This document shows, one piece after another, positions 53,079 through 61,974 of a DNA stretch of 64,000 bases (the stretch's first letter is position 1; each line of letters starts with the position of its first letter). Origin of the DNA: Brevundimonas naejangsanensis (GTDB lineage: Bacteria > Pseudomonadota > Alphaproteobacteria > Caulobacterales > Caulobacteraceae); the NCBI RefSeq assembly GCF_000635915.2, contig NZ_CP015614.1, positions 2,215,501-2,279,500 on the forward strand. The letters are read 5' to 3'. Made by a program: the position numbers and the translations under genes. Below the pieces are notes generated by a model, which was not told the DNA's origin, searched no databases, and saw only the letters and a list, made by a program, of their open reading frames with translations.

Positions 53079-54422
53079 TCAGTTGCCGTAGGCGGGCGGC
53101 ATCGCCCCTTCGCCGCCGGTGCGATAGCGGTCGCGCAGGAGCAGGTTGCGCGCCTGCAGCGGCTGCTCCACCCCGTCGATCAGCACGGCCGAGGGCTGGC
53201 TCAGCGGCTCCAGCGGATCGCCCGACCAGACCACGACGTCGCCCGCCGCACCGGCCTTCAACTCGCCGAACTGGCCGTCGAAGCCGAAGATGCGGGCCGG
53301 GTTGACCGTGATCGCCTGGATGGCCGCCGCGAAGGGCAGGCCGTGCGACACGGCGTTGCCGGCGTTGTAGCGGATGTCGCGGGCGCGGTGGGCCGAGCCC
53401 TCATTGCCCTTGAGGGCGATGACCACGCCCGCCGCGTTCAGGGCCGCCGCATTCTGCATCCTCGCCGCCCGCATCTCGAAGTTCGAAGGCAGATTGGTGG
53501 TCGGGTGCAGGATGACGGGAACCTTGGCCGCCGCGATCTCATCGGCGACCAGCCAGCCTTCGACGGCGCCGTCCAGGATGATCTTGATCCCTTCCTCGCG
53601 CGCCAGACGCAGCACCTGCTGAATGTCCGAGGCGCGGTTGACGGTGACGATCAACGGCATACGCCCCTCGGCCACCGGGATCAGGGCCTCCATATCGGCG
53701 CGCGACAGCGACAGGGCGCGCATGTCGGCCCGCTCATAGGCGGCCTTGTTGCGGGCGTAGGTCCGCACCTCGGCCAGGGTCTCCTTGAACAGGACGAACT
53801 CGGCGCCGCGCGCGCCGCCCGCCACCGCCTTGCCGGCCTCGCCGAAGGGCGCGACCATGGCCACGCGCGGCTTCACCAGGATGTCGGCGCCGCCCAGCTT
53901 GATGACCGCCGCCTGACCCGCGAACAGGCCCGGCGTCTGGAAGCCGCCTGCGCCTGCGCCGGCGAAGTCGCTGTCGTCATGGCTGTGGCCGCCGCCCGAA
54001 CCGCCGTGCTGCGGCGTGACCACAGCGCGCGTGACGCCGCCCAGACGCGCGACCGGCAGGGTGAAGGACCACGGGTCCAGCCCATAGGACAGGTCGAAAG
54101 CCGCCGTCAGGGTGTTGGCGCGGTTGGCCAGATCGTTCGAGCCGCGCACCGAGCCGACCTCAGTGCCGCCGAGGCCGGAATCCACGGCGACGAAGCCCGG
54201 CGTCACCACCTTGCCGCGCGCGTCGATGACCCGCAGACCGGCCGGGGCCGCGCCGGTTCCGACCGAGACGACCTTGCCGCTACGGATGACCACGGTGCCG
54301 TTTTCGATCACCGAGGTTCCGGTCAGCACCTGGCCGCCGGTGATGGCGACGTCCTGCGCCAGGGCGGGACCGGTCAGGGCCAGGGCCGCGACAGCGCCCG
54401 CGAGGAGAGTTTTGATACGCAT
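53079..54422 (-). CDS. exported amidohydrolase-like protein lacking the HxH metal motif
   Basis: 447 residues. Signal peptide ends LTGPALAQ. The imidazolonepropionase-like beta-strands are present (VAITGGQVLTGTSVIENGTV and DVVVWSGDPLEPLSQPSAVLIDG), but where the family has PGxIDxHxH this protein has TPGFVAVDSGLGG, so the first metal pair is gone. A His/Asp-rich loop (HGGSGGGHSHDDSDF) is present near residue 130. It follows an intact paralogue by 3 bp. It may be a non-catalytic partner subunit. Confidence 0.88.
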   Translation of the reverse strand: MRIKTLLAGAVAALALTGPALAQDVAITGGQVLTGTSVIENGTVVIRSGKVVSVGTGAAPAGLRVIDARGKVVTPGFVAVDSGLGGTEVGSVRGSNDLANRANTLTAAFDLSYGLDPWSFTLPVARLGGVTRAVVTPQHGGSGGGHSHDDSDFAGAGAGGFQTPGLFAGQAAVIKLGGADILVKPRVAMVAPFGEAGKAVAGGARGAEFVLFKETLAEVRTYARNKAAYERADMRALSLSRADMEALIPVAEGRMPLIVTVNRASDIQQVLRLAREEGIKIILDGAVEGWLVADEIAAAKVPVILHPTTNLPSNFEMRAARMQNAAALNAAGVVIALKGNEGSAHRARDIRYNAGNAVSHGLPFAAAIQAITVNPARIFGFDGQFGELKAGAAGDVVVWSGDPLEPLSQPSAVLIDGVEQPLQARNLLLRDRYRTGGEGAMPPAYGN

Positions 54423-54425
54423 GGT

Positions 54426-55922
54426 TCAACGGGCTCCCTGGGCGACGCCAGCGGCGGACAGGCCGAAGCCGGGCTGACCCAGTTCGAAATCGGACACGGG
54501 CTGGAAGGCGGGGTTCTGACGGTCGAACGCCAGTCCGCCGTCGATGAAGACCTGATCGGCGCGGGCGTAGATGGAGAAGGGATCGGCGCTCCAGATCACC
54601 ACGTCGGCGCGCTTGCCGCTTTCCAGAGAGCCCGTCTCCTTGTCGATGCCGATGGACTTGGCCGCATTCAGCGTGATCCAGCTGATGGCGTGCTCTTCGG
54701 CGATGTCCATCCCGGCGCGGCGACCGGCCGACAGGGCGGCGGCGGCTTCCTGGTTCAGGCGCTGGATCAGTTCGGCGTCGTCCGAGTGGATGACGGCGCA
54801 CGAGCCCTGGGGCGCGTCGGTCAGGGCGGCGTTCTCCTCGATGCCGTCCAGAGCCTCCATCTTGAAGCCCCACCAGCCGGTCCACATGGCGGCGCAGACG
54901 CCTTCGCGCGCCAGCAGAGGCGCGATCTTGTAGGCCTCGACCGCGTGGTGGAAGGTGGTGATCTTGTAGCCGAACTCCTTGGCCACATCGAGCATGACCG
55001 CCATCTCGTCGGCGCGGTAGCAGTGGTTCTGGATCAGGATCGACCCGTCCAGCACGCCGGCCAGGGTCTCAAGCTGCAGGTTGCGGGTCGGGGGCGTGCC
55101 CTGACCGGTCTCGCGCCACTTGTCCCACTTGTCCTTGTAGTCGCGGGCCGAGATGAAGGCGGCGCGATAGCCGGCGACATTGCCCATGCCGGTGGCGGGC
55201 GACTGGTTGCGGCCGCCGTAGACGCGCGAGGGGTTCTCGCCGCACGCCATCTTCAGGCCGTAGGGGGCGCCCGGGAACTTCATCCCCTGCATGGTCACCG
55301 AGGGGACGTTGCGCAGGGTCACGCCGCGACCGCCGAACAGGTTGGCCGAGCCGGGCAGGATCTGCACCGTCGTCACCCCGCCCGCGCGGGCGGCGTTGAA
55401 GCCGGGGTCCTGGGGCCAGATCGAGTGCTCGGACCAGACCTGGGCGGTGTTCGGGTTGGTGGCCTCGTTGCCGTCGCTCATCCCCTGCACGCCGGGCGAG
55501 GGATAGACGCCCAGGTGGCTGTGAATGTCGATGATGCCGGGCGTGACGAAGCGGCCGCGCGCGTCGACCACCTGGTGACCCGCCGGGACCGGGGTGTCCG
55601 CCCCGCCGACAGCGGCGATGCGGCCGTCGGTGACGACGACGACGCCGCCCTCGATCTTCTGGCCCGCGCCGGTCAGCACCGTGGCGCCGACGATGGCCAT
55701 GTTCTGGCGCGGCAGGCCGCGGTAGGTCGAGGGATAGGGGTCCTGATTGGCCCAGCCGTCCAGACCCGGCGCCATCGTGCGGTCCTTGGAGGCCGACGAC
55801 GTCGAGGCGGTCTGCGTCTTGGGCGACGCCTCGCCGGTCGTGGCGCAGGCCGACAGGCTGAGCGCGCCGAGCGCGCAGGTGAGGACAGCGAGGCTTGGAC
55901 CCCGCAGGCGACTGAACAACAT
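54426..55922 (-). CDS. exported amidohydrolase family lipoprotein
   Basis: 498 residues from the ATG at 55922, with GAGGGGGC upstream. Signal with LSLSACATT lipobox (about residue 22). Metal motif intact in VTPGIIDIHSHLGVYP, with later His in LIQNHCYRADEM, TTFHHAVEAYK and Asp in IHSDDAEL. Resembles the secreted dipeptidase/imidazolonepropionase-like hydrolases. Substrate unknown. Overlaps or abuts the metal-less paralogue, suggesting a heteromeric enzyme. Confidence 0.9.
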   Translation of the reverse strand: MLFSRLRGPSLAVLTCALGALSLSACATTGEASPKTQTASTSSASKDRTMAPGLDGWANQDPYPSTYRGLPRQNMAIVGATVLTGAGQKIEGGVVVVTDGRIAAVGGADTPVPAGHQVVDARGRFVTPGIIDIHSHLGVYPSPGVQGMSDGNEATNPNTAQVWSEHSIWPQDPGFNAARAGGVTTVQILPGSANLFGGRGVTLRNVPSVTMQGMKFPGAPYGLKMACGENPSRVYGGRNQSPATGMGNVAGYRAAFISARDYKDKWDKWRETGQGTPPTRNLQLETLAGVLDGSILIQNHCYRADEMAVMLDVAKEFGYKITTFHHAVEAYKIAPLLAREGVCAAMWTGWWGFKMEALDGIEENAALTDAPQGSCAVIHSDDAELIQRLNQEAAAALSAGRRAGMDIAEEHAISWITLNAAKSIGIDKETGSLESGKRADVVIWSADPFSIYARADQVFIDGGLAFDRQNPAFQPVSDFELGQPGFGLSAAGVAQGAR

Positions 55923-56038
55923 GGGCGAGCCCCCTCGCGCCCGCAAACGGCGGGCAAACAATGGCGCGTATACAATCGCCTGTTTCCGTCAGGGTAAAGC
56001 TCTAAAAGCGGTTGCTCGCGGCAAAGTCAGCGAAGCGC

Positions 56039-56320
56039 TCAATCGGCGGGCAGACGGACCCGGACCTCCGCGTCGGTCAGGCCGTCGACCTCGATCATCT
56101 TCAGCCGCGACTGGCCGCCGCGCGCCAGGGTTACGTCGCGCTTGGGCACGCCCAGCGCCTTGGCCAGGAAGGCGGTCAGGGCGGCGTTGGCCTCGCCCTC
56201 CACCGGCTGGGCGCGCACGCGGACCTTCAGCACCGGGCGGCCGTCCGGGTCGACGTCCCAACCGTCGATGCGATCGGCCGAGGCGCGCGGGGTCAGTTTG
56301 ACGGGGATGCGGGCGGTCAT
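56039..56320 (-). CDS. DUF167-family protein (YggU-like)
   Basis: 93 residues from the ATG at 56320; the longer frame adds six residues. IPVKLTPRASADRIDGWDVD and VEGEANAALTAFLAKALGV, GQSRLKMIEVDGL are the family marks. Small cytoplasmic protein of unknown function, usually near yggT. yggT is not adjacent here. Confidence 0.9.
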   Translation of the reverse strand: MTARIPVKLTPRASADRIDGWDVDPDGRPVLKVRVRAQPVEGEANAALTAFLAKALGVPKRDVTLARGGQSRLKMIEVDGLTDAEVRVRLPAD

Positions 56321-56365
56321 GGGACGTGTTTGGCCCATTCACGCGAGAGCGCCAAGCTAACCTTC

Positions 56366-56489
56366 CCGCTCATCCCGGCGGACGCCGGGATTCAGTGCTT
56401 TGGCTTCAGGCGCCGCGCAGGCTTGCGGATATCTCCACCGTTGAGCGCGCAGCTCTTACTGGGTCCCGGCGTCCGCCGGGATGAGCGGA
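56366..56489. repeat. long inverted repeat, family F
   Basis: Arms CCGCTCATCCCGGCGGACGC and GCGTCCGCCGGGATGAGCGG, each a local hairpin. The centre is about 60 bp of unrelated DNA. Lies between the DUF167 gene and the etfA 3' end. One copy here. Confidence 0.87.
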
Positions 56490-56506
56490 TATAGAAGGCG
56501 GATAAG

Positions 56507-56540
56507 AAAACGCGCCGGACGATCTCTCGCCCGGCGCGCT
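56507..56540 (-). terminator. Rho-independent terminator of etfBA
   Basis: On the minus strand GCGCCGG and CCGGCGC form the stem, with partial pairing inside the loop, then TTTTCTTAT. Located 21 bp past the etfA stop. Confidence 0.85.
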
Positions 56541-56560
56541 TCCAACTCAGCGTGACGCCC

Positions 56561-57490
56561 TTAGCCCAGAGCGGCCATCAGTTCCGGCACGGCGGTCTTG
56601 TAGTCGGCGACCCAGCCGTAGTCGGCGACCTGGAAGATCGGGGCGTCGGCGTCCTTGTTGATCGCGACGATCACCTTGGAGTCCTTCATCCCGGCCAGGT
56701 GCTGGATGGCGCCCGAGATGCCGATGGCGATGTAGAGGGCCGGGGCCACGACCTTGCCGGTCTGGCCGACCTGATAGTCGTTGGGCGCATAGCCCGCATC
56801 GACCGCCGCGCGCGAGGCGCCGACGGCGGCGCCCAGCTTGTCGGCCAGCGGGTCCATGACGGCGTGGAACTCTTCGGCCGAGCCCAGGGCGCGGCCGCCC
56901 GAGACGACGATCTTGGCGGCGCCCAGTTCGGGGCGGTCCGACTTGACCATCTCTTCCGAGACGAAGGCGGTCTTGGGCGCTTCGCCGGCGGCGACGCTCT
57001 CGACAGGGGCCGAGCCGCCTTCAGCGGCGGCGGCGAAGGCCGTCGGGCGCACAGTGATGACCTTCTTGGCGTCGGCCGACTGGATCGTCTCCAGAGCGTT
57101 GCCCGCGTAGATCGGCCTGATGAAGGTGTCGGCCGAGACGACCTCGACGATGTCCGAGATCGGCGCGACGTCCAGCTTGGCGGCGAGGCGCGGAGCGAAG
57201 TTCTTTCCGTCCGTGGTGGCGGGGGCCAGGATGGCGTCATAGCTCCCGGCCAGCGGCAGGACGGTGGCTTCGACCGCTTCGGCCAGACCGTGGGCGACGG
57301 CGTCGCCCTCGGCCAGCAACACCTTGCGGACGCCCGAAATCTTGGCGGCGGCGTCCGCCACGCCCTTGGCGTCCTTGCCCAGCACCAGGACGTCCACGTC
57401 CGACGACAGCGCCAGGGCGGCCGTCACGGTCTTGTGGGTGGTGTCGCGAACGGCCGAGCCGTCGTGGTCGGCGATGACGAGAACGGCCAT
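56561..57490 (-). CDS. etfA: electron transfer flavoprotein alpha subunit
   Basis: 309 residues. C-terminal FAD domain is complete: [61 protein letters not shown] and [12 protein letters not shown]. Takes electrons from acyl-CoA and other dehydrogenases and passes them to ETF-QO. Its ATG overlaps the etfB stop by one base. Confidence 0.97.
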   Translation of the reverse strand: MAVLVIADHDGSAVRDTTHKTVTAALALSSDVDVLVLGKDAKGVADAAAKISGVRKVLLAEGDAVAHGLAEAVEATVLPLAGSYDAILAPATTDGKNFAPRLAAKLDVAPISDIVEVVSADTFIRPIYAGNALETIQSADAKKVITVRPTAFAAAAEGGSAPVESVAAGEAPKTAFVSEEMVKSDRPELGAAKIVVSGGRALGSAEEFHAVMDPLADKLGAAVGASRAAVDAGYAPNDYQVGQTGKVVAPALYIAIGISGAIQHLAGMKDSKVIVAINKDADAPIFQVADYGWVADYKTAVPELMAALG

Positions 57491-58254
57491 TACAGAACCC
57501 CTGCGTCTTTGAGCTTGGAAACCAGTTCGGCCGCATCGGCGACCTTGACGCCCGCCGAACGCTTCGGCGGTTCCGTCACCTTGAGCACCTTCAGGCGGTC
57601 GGCCGTGTCGACGCCGTAATCGGCGACCGCCTTCACGGCGATCTCCTTCTTCTTGGCCTTCATGATGTTCGGCAAGCTGGCGTAGCGCGGCGTGTTCAGG
57701 CGCAGGTCGACCGACACGACGGCGGGCAGTTCGGCCGCAACCGTCTGCAGGCCGCCGTCGACTTCACGCGTCACCACAGCCTTGCCGCCCTCGATCACCA
57801 GCTTGCCGGCGAAGGTGGCCTGCGGCCAGTCCAACAGGGCGGCCAGCATCTGGCCGACCGCATTGTTGTCGCCGTCGATCGACTGCTTGCCCAGCAGGAC
57901 CAGATCCGGCTTCTCCTCGTCGACCACCGCCTTCAGCACCTTGGCGACGGCCAGCGGCTCCAGGTCCGTGTCCGACTGCACCAGAACGCCGCGATCGGCG
58001 CCCATGGCCAGGGCCGTGCGGATGGTTTCCTGAGCCTGGGTCACGCCGATGGAGACGACGACGATCTCGGTCGCCGTGCCCGCGGCATGATGTTCCTTGC
58101 CTTCCTTCAGACGCACCGCCTCTTCGACGGCGATTTCGTCGAAGGGGTTCATGCTCATCTTGACGTTGGCCAGATCGACGCCGGTCTGATCCGCCTTGAC
58201 GCGGGCCTTGACGTTATAGTCGATCACCCGTTTCACCGGGACGAGTACCTTCAT
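57490..58254 (-). CDS. etfB: electron transfer flavoprotein beta subunit
   Basis: 254 residues from the ATG at 58254. [15 protein letters not shown] and [35 protein letters not shown] are conserved; the AMP site region follows. Partner of EtfA. First gene of the etfBA pair. Confidence 0.97.
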   Translation of the reverse strand: MKVLVPVKRVIDYNVKARVKADQTGVDLANVKMSMNPFDEIAVEEAVRLKEGKEHHAAGTATEIVVVSIGVTQAQETIRTALAMGADRGVLVQSDTDLEPLAVAKVLKAVVDEEKPDLVLLGKQSIDGDNNAVGQMLAALLDWPQATFAGKLVIEGGKAVVTREVDGGLQTVAAELPAVVSVDLRLNTPRYASLPNIMKAKKKEIAVKAVADYGVDTADRLKVLKVTEPPKRSAGVKVADAAELVSKLKDAGVL

Positions 58255-58379
58255 GAGCCTATCCACTTGGTCATCGAAATGTCGGTCGAGGGATTGGACC
58301 GACGAGGCCGACCTGTCAACGTAACGCTACGTGAAGTGCGGTGGTGTCGCGGACGCATTTTTGATTTATTGAGACCGGC

Positions 58380-58721
58380 ATGAAACGCTTCCTGACGATC
58401 CGTCGCCTCAGCTTTATCTTCTTCAGCCTGTTTGCTGTGACGCTGGCGGGGGTGTTCATCCTGCAGCGTTTCTGGGTCGATCCGGGCGATCGCTGTACGG
58501 CCAAGGGCTATTGGTACGACTTGGAGACGCGCATCTGCGCCCAGCCCGTCTACATCCCCGACATCACCAAACGGCCGGAGGGCATGTCGCGCGCTGAAGC
58601 CTCGGCCGAGGCCAACCGCGACCTGGTCAAGCTGGAAGACCAGATCGCCGCCGACAAACGCGCCCGCGCCGCCGCCACCGAAGCCGAGCGCGAGCGGGTC
58701 AAGGCGCTTCAGGGCCGCTAA
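58380..58721 (+). CDS. single-pass membrane protein of unknown function
   Basis: 113 residues. One N-terminal helix (about 8-28), then DPGDRCTAKGYWYDLETRICAQPVYIPDITKRP, with two cysteines that may pair, and a charged helical tail (EASAEANRDLVKLEDQIAADK) likely coiled coil. Exported side is the C-terminal part. Divergent from etfB with an AT-richer 125-bp spacer. No family recognised. Confidence 0.75.
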   Translation: MKRFLTIRRLSFIFFSLFAVTLAGVFILQRFWVDPGDRCTAKGYWYDLETRICAQPVYIPDITKRPEGMSRAEASAEANRDLVKLEDQIAADKRARAAATEAERERVKALQGR

Positions 58722-58750
58722 GCCTCCGGCTCTTCAGTCTTCGCTCAGCC

Positions 58751-59323
58751 TCAGCGCGTCGCGCCGGGGCGCCACAGCACGTCGCCCGCGCCGTTGGCGT
58801 TGGCGCGGCGGGCGGCGACGAAGAGGTGGTCCGACAGGCGGTTCAGATAGCGGACCGCCTCAGGGTTCACCGTCTCGCCGCTTTCCACCAGGCGCACGCC
58901 GTCGCGCTCGGCCCGACGGCACACGGTGCGCGCCAGATGCAGATGCGCCGACAGCGGCGAACCGCCTGACAGGATGAAGCTGTCCAGCGGCTTGAGACAG
59001 CCGTTCATCCAGTCGATCTCGCTTTCCAGACGCTCGACCTGAGAGGCGATGATGCGCAGCGCCTCCCACTTGGGCGCAGGCTCCAGCGGGGTGGCCAGGT
59101 CGGCGCCCAGGTCGAACAGCTCGTTCTGGATGCGGCCCAGCATGGCGTCGATGCGGTCGTTCTGGCCACTGTTCAGGCGCGCCACGCCGATGACGGCGTT
59201 CAGTTCGTCGACCGTCCCATAGGCCTCGACCCGCAGATCGGTCTTGGACACCGGCGCGCCCGAGGCCAGTCGCGTCTGACCGGCGTCGCCGGTGCGGGTG
59301 TAAATCTTGTTCAGCGTCACCAT
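58751..59323 (-). CDS. cob(I)alamin adenosyltransferase, PduO type
   Basis: 190 residues. N-terminal TRTGDAGQTRLASGAPVSK is the ATP-binding P-loop-like motif of PduO enzymes, followed by YGTVDELNAVIGVA and a C-terminal CRRAERDGVRLVE and YLNRLSDHLFVAAR. It makes adenosylcobalamin for methylmalonyl-CoA mutase-like enzymes. Upstream small HIG1 gene on the same strand. Confidence 0.95.
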   Translation of the reverse strand: MVTLNKIYTRTGDAGQTRLASGAPVSKTDLRVEAYGTVDELNAVIGVARLNSGQNDRIDAMLGRIQNELFDLGADLATPLEPAPKWEALRIIASQVERLESEIDWMNGCLKPLDSFILSGGSPLSAHLHLARTVCRRAERDGVRLVESGETVNPEAVRYLNRLSDHLFVAARRANANGAGDVLWRPGATR

Positions 59324-59357
59324 GGCGCGCCCTCCCCTGTTTTCGTCGGCGCCGGCC

Positions 59358-59561
59358 TCAGCCCGCGTGCGTGCGTTTCAGCCACATTCCGATCATCAGC
59401 AGCAGCACCGCCACCGCCTGCAGGGCCACGCGCCACCGCATCAGCTTGTTGGACCGGACGCCGGCGCCCTCGCCCCCGCGCTGCAGGTTGTACAGGCCCA
59501 GGCCAAGAGTGATCGCGACGGCGGCCACGGCGATGAGGATCAGGATGTCGATGATGTCCAT
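59358..59561 (-). CDS. HIG1-domain twin-helix membrane protein
   Basis: 67 residues from the ATG at 59561. Two membrane helices (about 3-22 and 44-62) joined by YNLQRGGEGAGVRSNKLMRWRVALQ, the HIG1 loop that marks mitochondrial Rcf1-like and alphaproteobacterial proteins. Probably acts with respiratory oxidase. Located just upstream of the adenosyltransferase gene. Confidence 0.88.
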   Translation of the reverse strand: MDIIDILILIAVAAVAITLGLGLYNLQRGGEGAGVRSNKLMRWRVALQAVAVLLLMIGMWLKRTHAG

Positions 59562-59620
59562 GACCGCCTCTTTAGGCCCACCCGCATTGGCGCGCCAGTC
59601 AGGTCCGAGGCAGGCGCAAA

Positions 59621-59682
59621 TGCGACCTATTCGCACACCCCGGTTGCCAGATAGATGCGAACGCTGTTGAGAAGCGTTCTCA
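59621..59682. promoter_or_regulatory. two Fur-like palindromes before the TonB-dependent receptor
   Basis: TGCGA-CCTAT-TCGCA at 59621-59635 and TGAGAA-GCG-TTCTCA at 59668-59682 are perfect dyads. The second is close to the classic Fur repeat, and lies 22 bp before the receptor ATG. Two sites suggest tight iron control. Confidence 0.65.
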
Positions 59683-59704
59683 TTTCTTAAGGCCCTTCCC
59701 CACC

Positions 59705-61861
59705 ATGTCCTGCTTCCCCATCTCCCGCCGCTCGTCCCTGCTGACCGCCGCCGCCCTGATGACCGTCGCGGGTCCCGCGCCGGCCTTGGCCAGGGACAGC
59801 GGCGACGGGATGGATCAGGCGCACAAGGTCGCCGATGTCGTCGTCACCGCATCCGGCTTCGAACAGAGGATCACTCAGGCGCCCGCTTCGATCAGCGTGC
59901 TGCCGCGCCAGGAGATCGAAGAGATTCGCGCAACGTCGATCGCCGAGATTCTCAACAACATCGAGGGCGTGGACACCGGCTCGGGCGTCGGCAAGTCGGG
60001 CGGCCAGACCATCAACATCCGCGGCATGGGTCCGGACTACACCCTGGTCCTGATCGACGGCCGCCGCCAGAACACCGCCGGCAGCGTGACGCCCAACGGC
60101 TTCAACGAAACCGCCAACAGCTTCCTGCCGCCGGTGTCGGCCATCGAGCGGGTCGAGGTGGTGCGCGGGCCGGTCGCCACCCTCTATGGTTCCGACGCCA
60201 TGGGCGGCGTCATCAATCTGATCATCCGCAAGGTCGGGCAGGTTTGGACCGGCTCGGCCTCGGCCAACTATACGCTGCAGGGCGACAGCGAGTTCGGCGA
60301 CTTCTGGGGTGTGAACGGCTACGCCTCGGGTCCGCTGATCGCCGACCGCCTCGGCCTGGCCTTGCGCGGCTCCTGGGCCGAGCGCGAGCAGTCCAACCTG
60401 AAGTACCGCGACGTGAACGGCGACGAGGTCGAGGTCGCCGGCTTCGGCCGCAGCGCCACCGCCTATGAGATCTGGACCCTGGGCGCCCGCCTCAGCCTGA
60501 CGCCGAACACAGACCACGACCTGTGGCTGGACGTCGACGCCGCCAGCCAGTGGTACGACAACGCCAGGGGTCAGATGGGGACCAACACCGTCGCCGGCGG
60601 CTACAAGGACTTCCTGGAGTTCAACCGCGAGCAATACCTGCTGGCCCACAACTGGCGCTTCAGCTTCGGCACGCTGGAATCCACCCTGTCGCACAACAAG
60701 ACCGAGACGCTGGGCCGTCTGATCCCGCGCGGCGTTTCCGGCGCCGGCGGCGACCGCACGCTGGAGACGACGACCACCCTGTTCGACACCAAGCTGAACA
60801 GCCAGTGGCGCAACCACACCTTCACCGTCGGCGGTCAATATATGGACGCTGAAATGACCGACGGCGTGGCCAGCGGCAATTTCGTCTTCGAGCAGTGGGC
60901 CCTGTTCGCCGAGGACGAATGGCGGCTGCGCGATGATCTGGCCCTGACCGTCGGCCTTCGTTACGACGACCACTCCAGCTTCGGCGACCACGTCAGCCCG
61001 CGCGCGTATCTGGTGTGGAACGCCAATGAGCAGTGGACGCTGAAGGGCGGCGTCAGCGGCGGCTACAAGACCCCGCGCCTGGAGCAGCTGACCCCCGGCA
61101 TCAACGGGTTCGGCCGCCAGGGCGCCCTGCCGTTGATCGGCAGCCCGGGACTGAAGCCCGAGACCAGCACCGCCTATGAGTTCGGCGTCTATTTCGACAA
61201 CGCCTCGACCTTCCGCGCCAACGCCACGATCTTCCGCAACGACTTCGAGGACAAGATCGCCTCGGGCCAACCGATCGCCAACTGCACCTTCGGCCTGACC
61301 CAGGCCCAGTATGACGCCGGGACCTATTCCAAGACGGGCTGCGCCGACGTGGGCTTCTGGTCCGCCATCAAGGAGTTCGGCCAGAGCGTGAACATCGACG
61401 AGGCCGTGACCCAGGGGCTGGAAGTCGCCGCCCGCTGGCGCTTCGCTGAAGCCTGGAGCCTGCACGGCAACTACACCTATACCGACAGCGAGCAGAAGTC
61501 CGGCGCCCGGGCGGGCCAGCGCCTGACCGACACGCCCGAACACATGGTCAACGCCCAGCTGCGCTGGCGGCCCACCGACCGCCTGTCGACCTGGGTGCGC
61601 GGCGAATACCGCTCCGAGCGCTGGCGCGGCGAAGGCGCCGCCCGCGACGCCCTGGGCGACTTCAAGGCCTATGAGCTGTTCCACATCGGCGGCTCGTACG
61701 AAGTCAACGACCGGGTGACGCTGAATGCGGCGGTCTACAACCTGTTCGACAAGGACTTCGTGCGCCTGGCTCCCTATGGGACGCCGGTCGCCTATTCGCC
61801 GGAATACGCCAACAATCAGGAACCGCGCCGCCTCTGGGTGTCGGTGACGACGACCTTCTAA
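59705..61861 (+). CDS. TonB-dependent outer-membrane receptor, CirA/FepA-like
   Basis: 718 residues. Signal peptide ends APALARD. TonB box-like VADVVVTASG, then the plug domain (about 45-165) with NIEGVDTGSGVGKSGGQTINIRGMG-type sequence, and a 22-strand barrel ending in a C-terminal aromatic (VSVTTTF). The plug pattern DYTLVLIDGRRQ matches catecholate-siderophore receptors. Two Fur-like dyads lie upstream and a terminator follows. Ligand is inferred, and cobalamin cannot be ruled out by sequence alone. Confidence 0.92.
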   Translation: MSCFPISRRSSLLTAAALMTVAGPAPALARDSGDGMDQAHKVADVVVTASGFEQRITQAPASISVLPRQEIEEIRATSIAEILNNIEGVDTGSGVGKSGGQTINIRGMGPDYTLVLIDGRRQNTAGSVTPNGFNETANSFLPPVSAIERVEVVRGPVATLYGSDAMGGVINLIIRKVGQVWTGSASANYTLQGDSEFGDFWGVNGYASGPLIADRLGLALRGSWAEREQSNLKYRDVNGDEVEVAGFGRSATAYEIWTLGARLSLTPNTDHDLWLDVDAASQWYDNARGQMGTNTVAGGYKDFLEFNREQYLLAHNWRFSFGTLESTLSHNKTETLGRLIPRGVSGAGGDRTLETTTTLFDTKLNSQWRNHTFTVGGQYMDAEMTDGVASGNFVFEQWALFAEDEWRLRDDLALTVGLRYDDHSSFGDHVSPRAYLVWNANEQWTLKGGVSGGYKTPRLEQLTPGINGFGRQGALPLIGSPGLKPETSTAYEFGVYFDNASTFRANATIFRNDFEDKIASGQPIANCTFGLTQAQYDAGTYSKTGCADVGFWSAIKEFGQSVNIDEAVTQGLEVAARWRFAEAWSLHGNYTYTDSEQKSGARAGQRLTDTPEHMVNAQLRWRPTDRLSTWVRGEYRSERWRGEGAARDALGDFKAYELFHIGGSYEVNDRVTLNAAVYNLFDKDFVRLAPYGTPVAYSPEYANNQEPRRLWVSVTTTF

Positions 61862-61890
61862 ACCCCGCTTCGGTTTCCTCCGCGACTGAC

Positions 61891-61925
61891 CGGGCCGCCT
61901 CCTGCGGGAAGCGGCCCGTTTTTTT
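61891..61925 (+). terminator. Rho-independent terminator after the TonB receptor
   Basis: GGGCCGC (61892-61898) pairs with GCGGCCC (61911-61917) and runs into a seven-base T tract. Confidence 0.9.
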
Positions 61926-61974
61926 GGCGCTCCAAACTAAGCCGTTGGTCACCTTTGGCGAGCACAATGGCGGC

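Noticed and set aside
53343..55997. 884-codon plus-strand frame opposite the amidohydrolases
   Set aside because: Same shadow pattern; both minus-strand genes have signals and motifs.
59562..59704. Possible cobalamin riboswitch before the TonB receptor
   Set aside because: No B12-box-like sequence seen, and Fur-like dyads explain the region better.
59687..61684. 665-codon minus-strand frame opposite the TonB receptor
   Set aside because: Shadow of the receptor gene.
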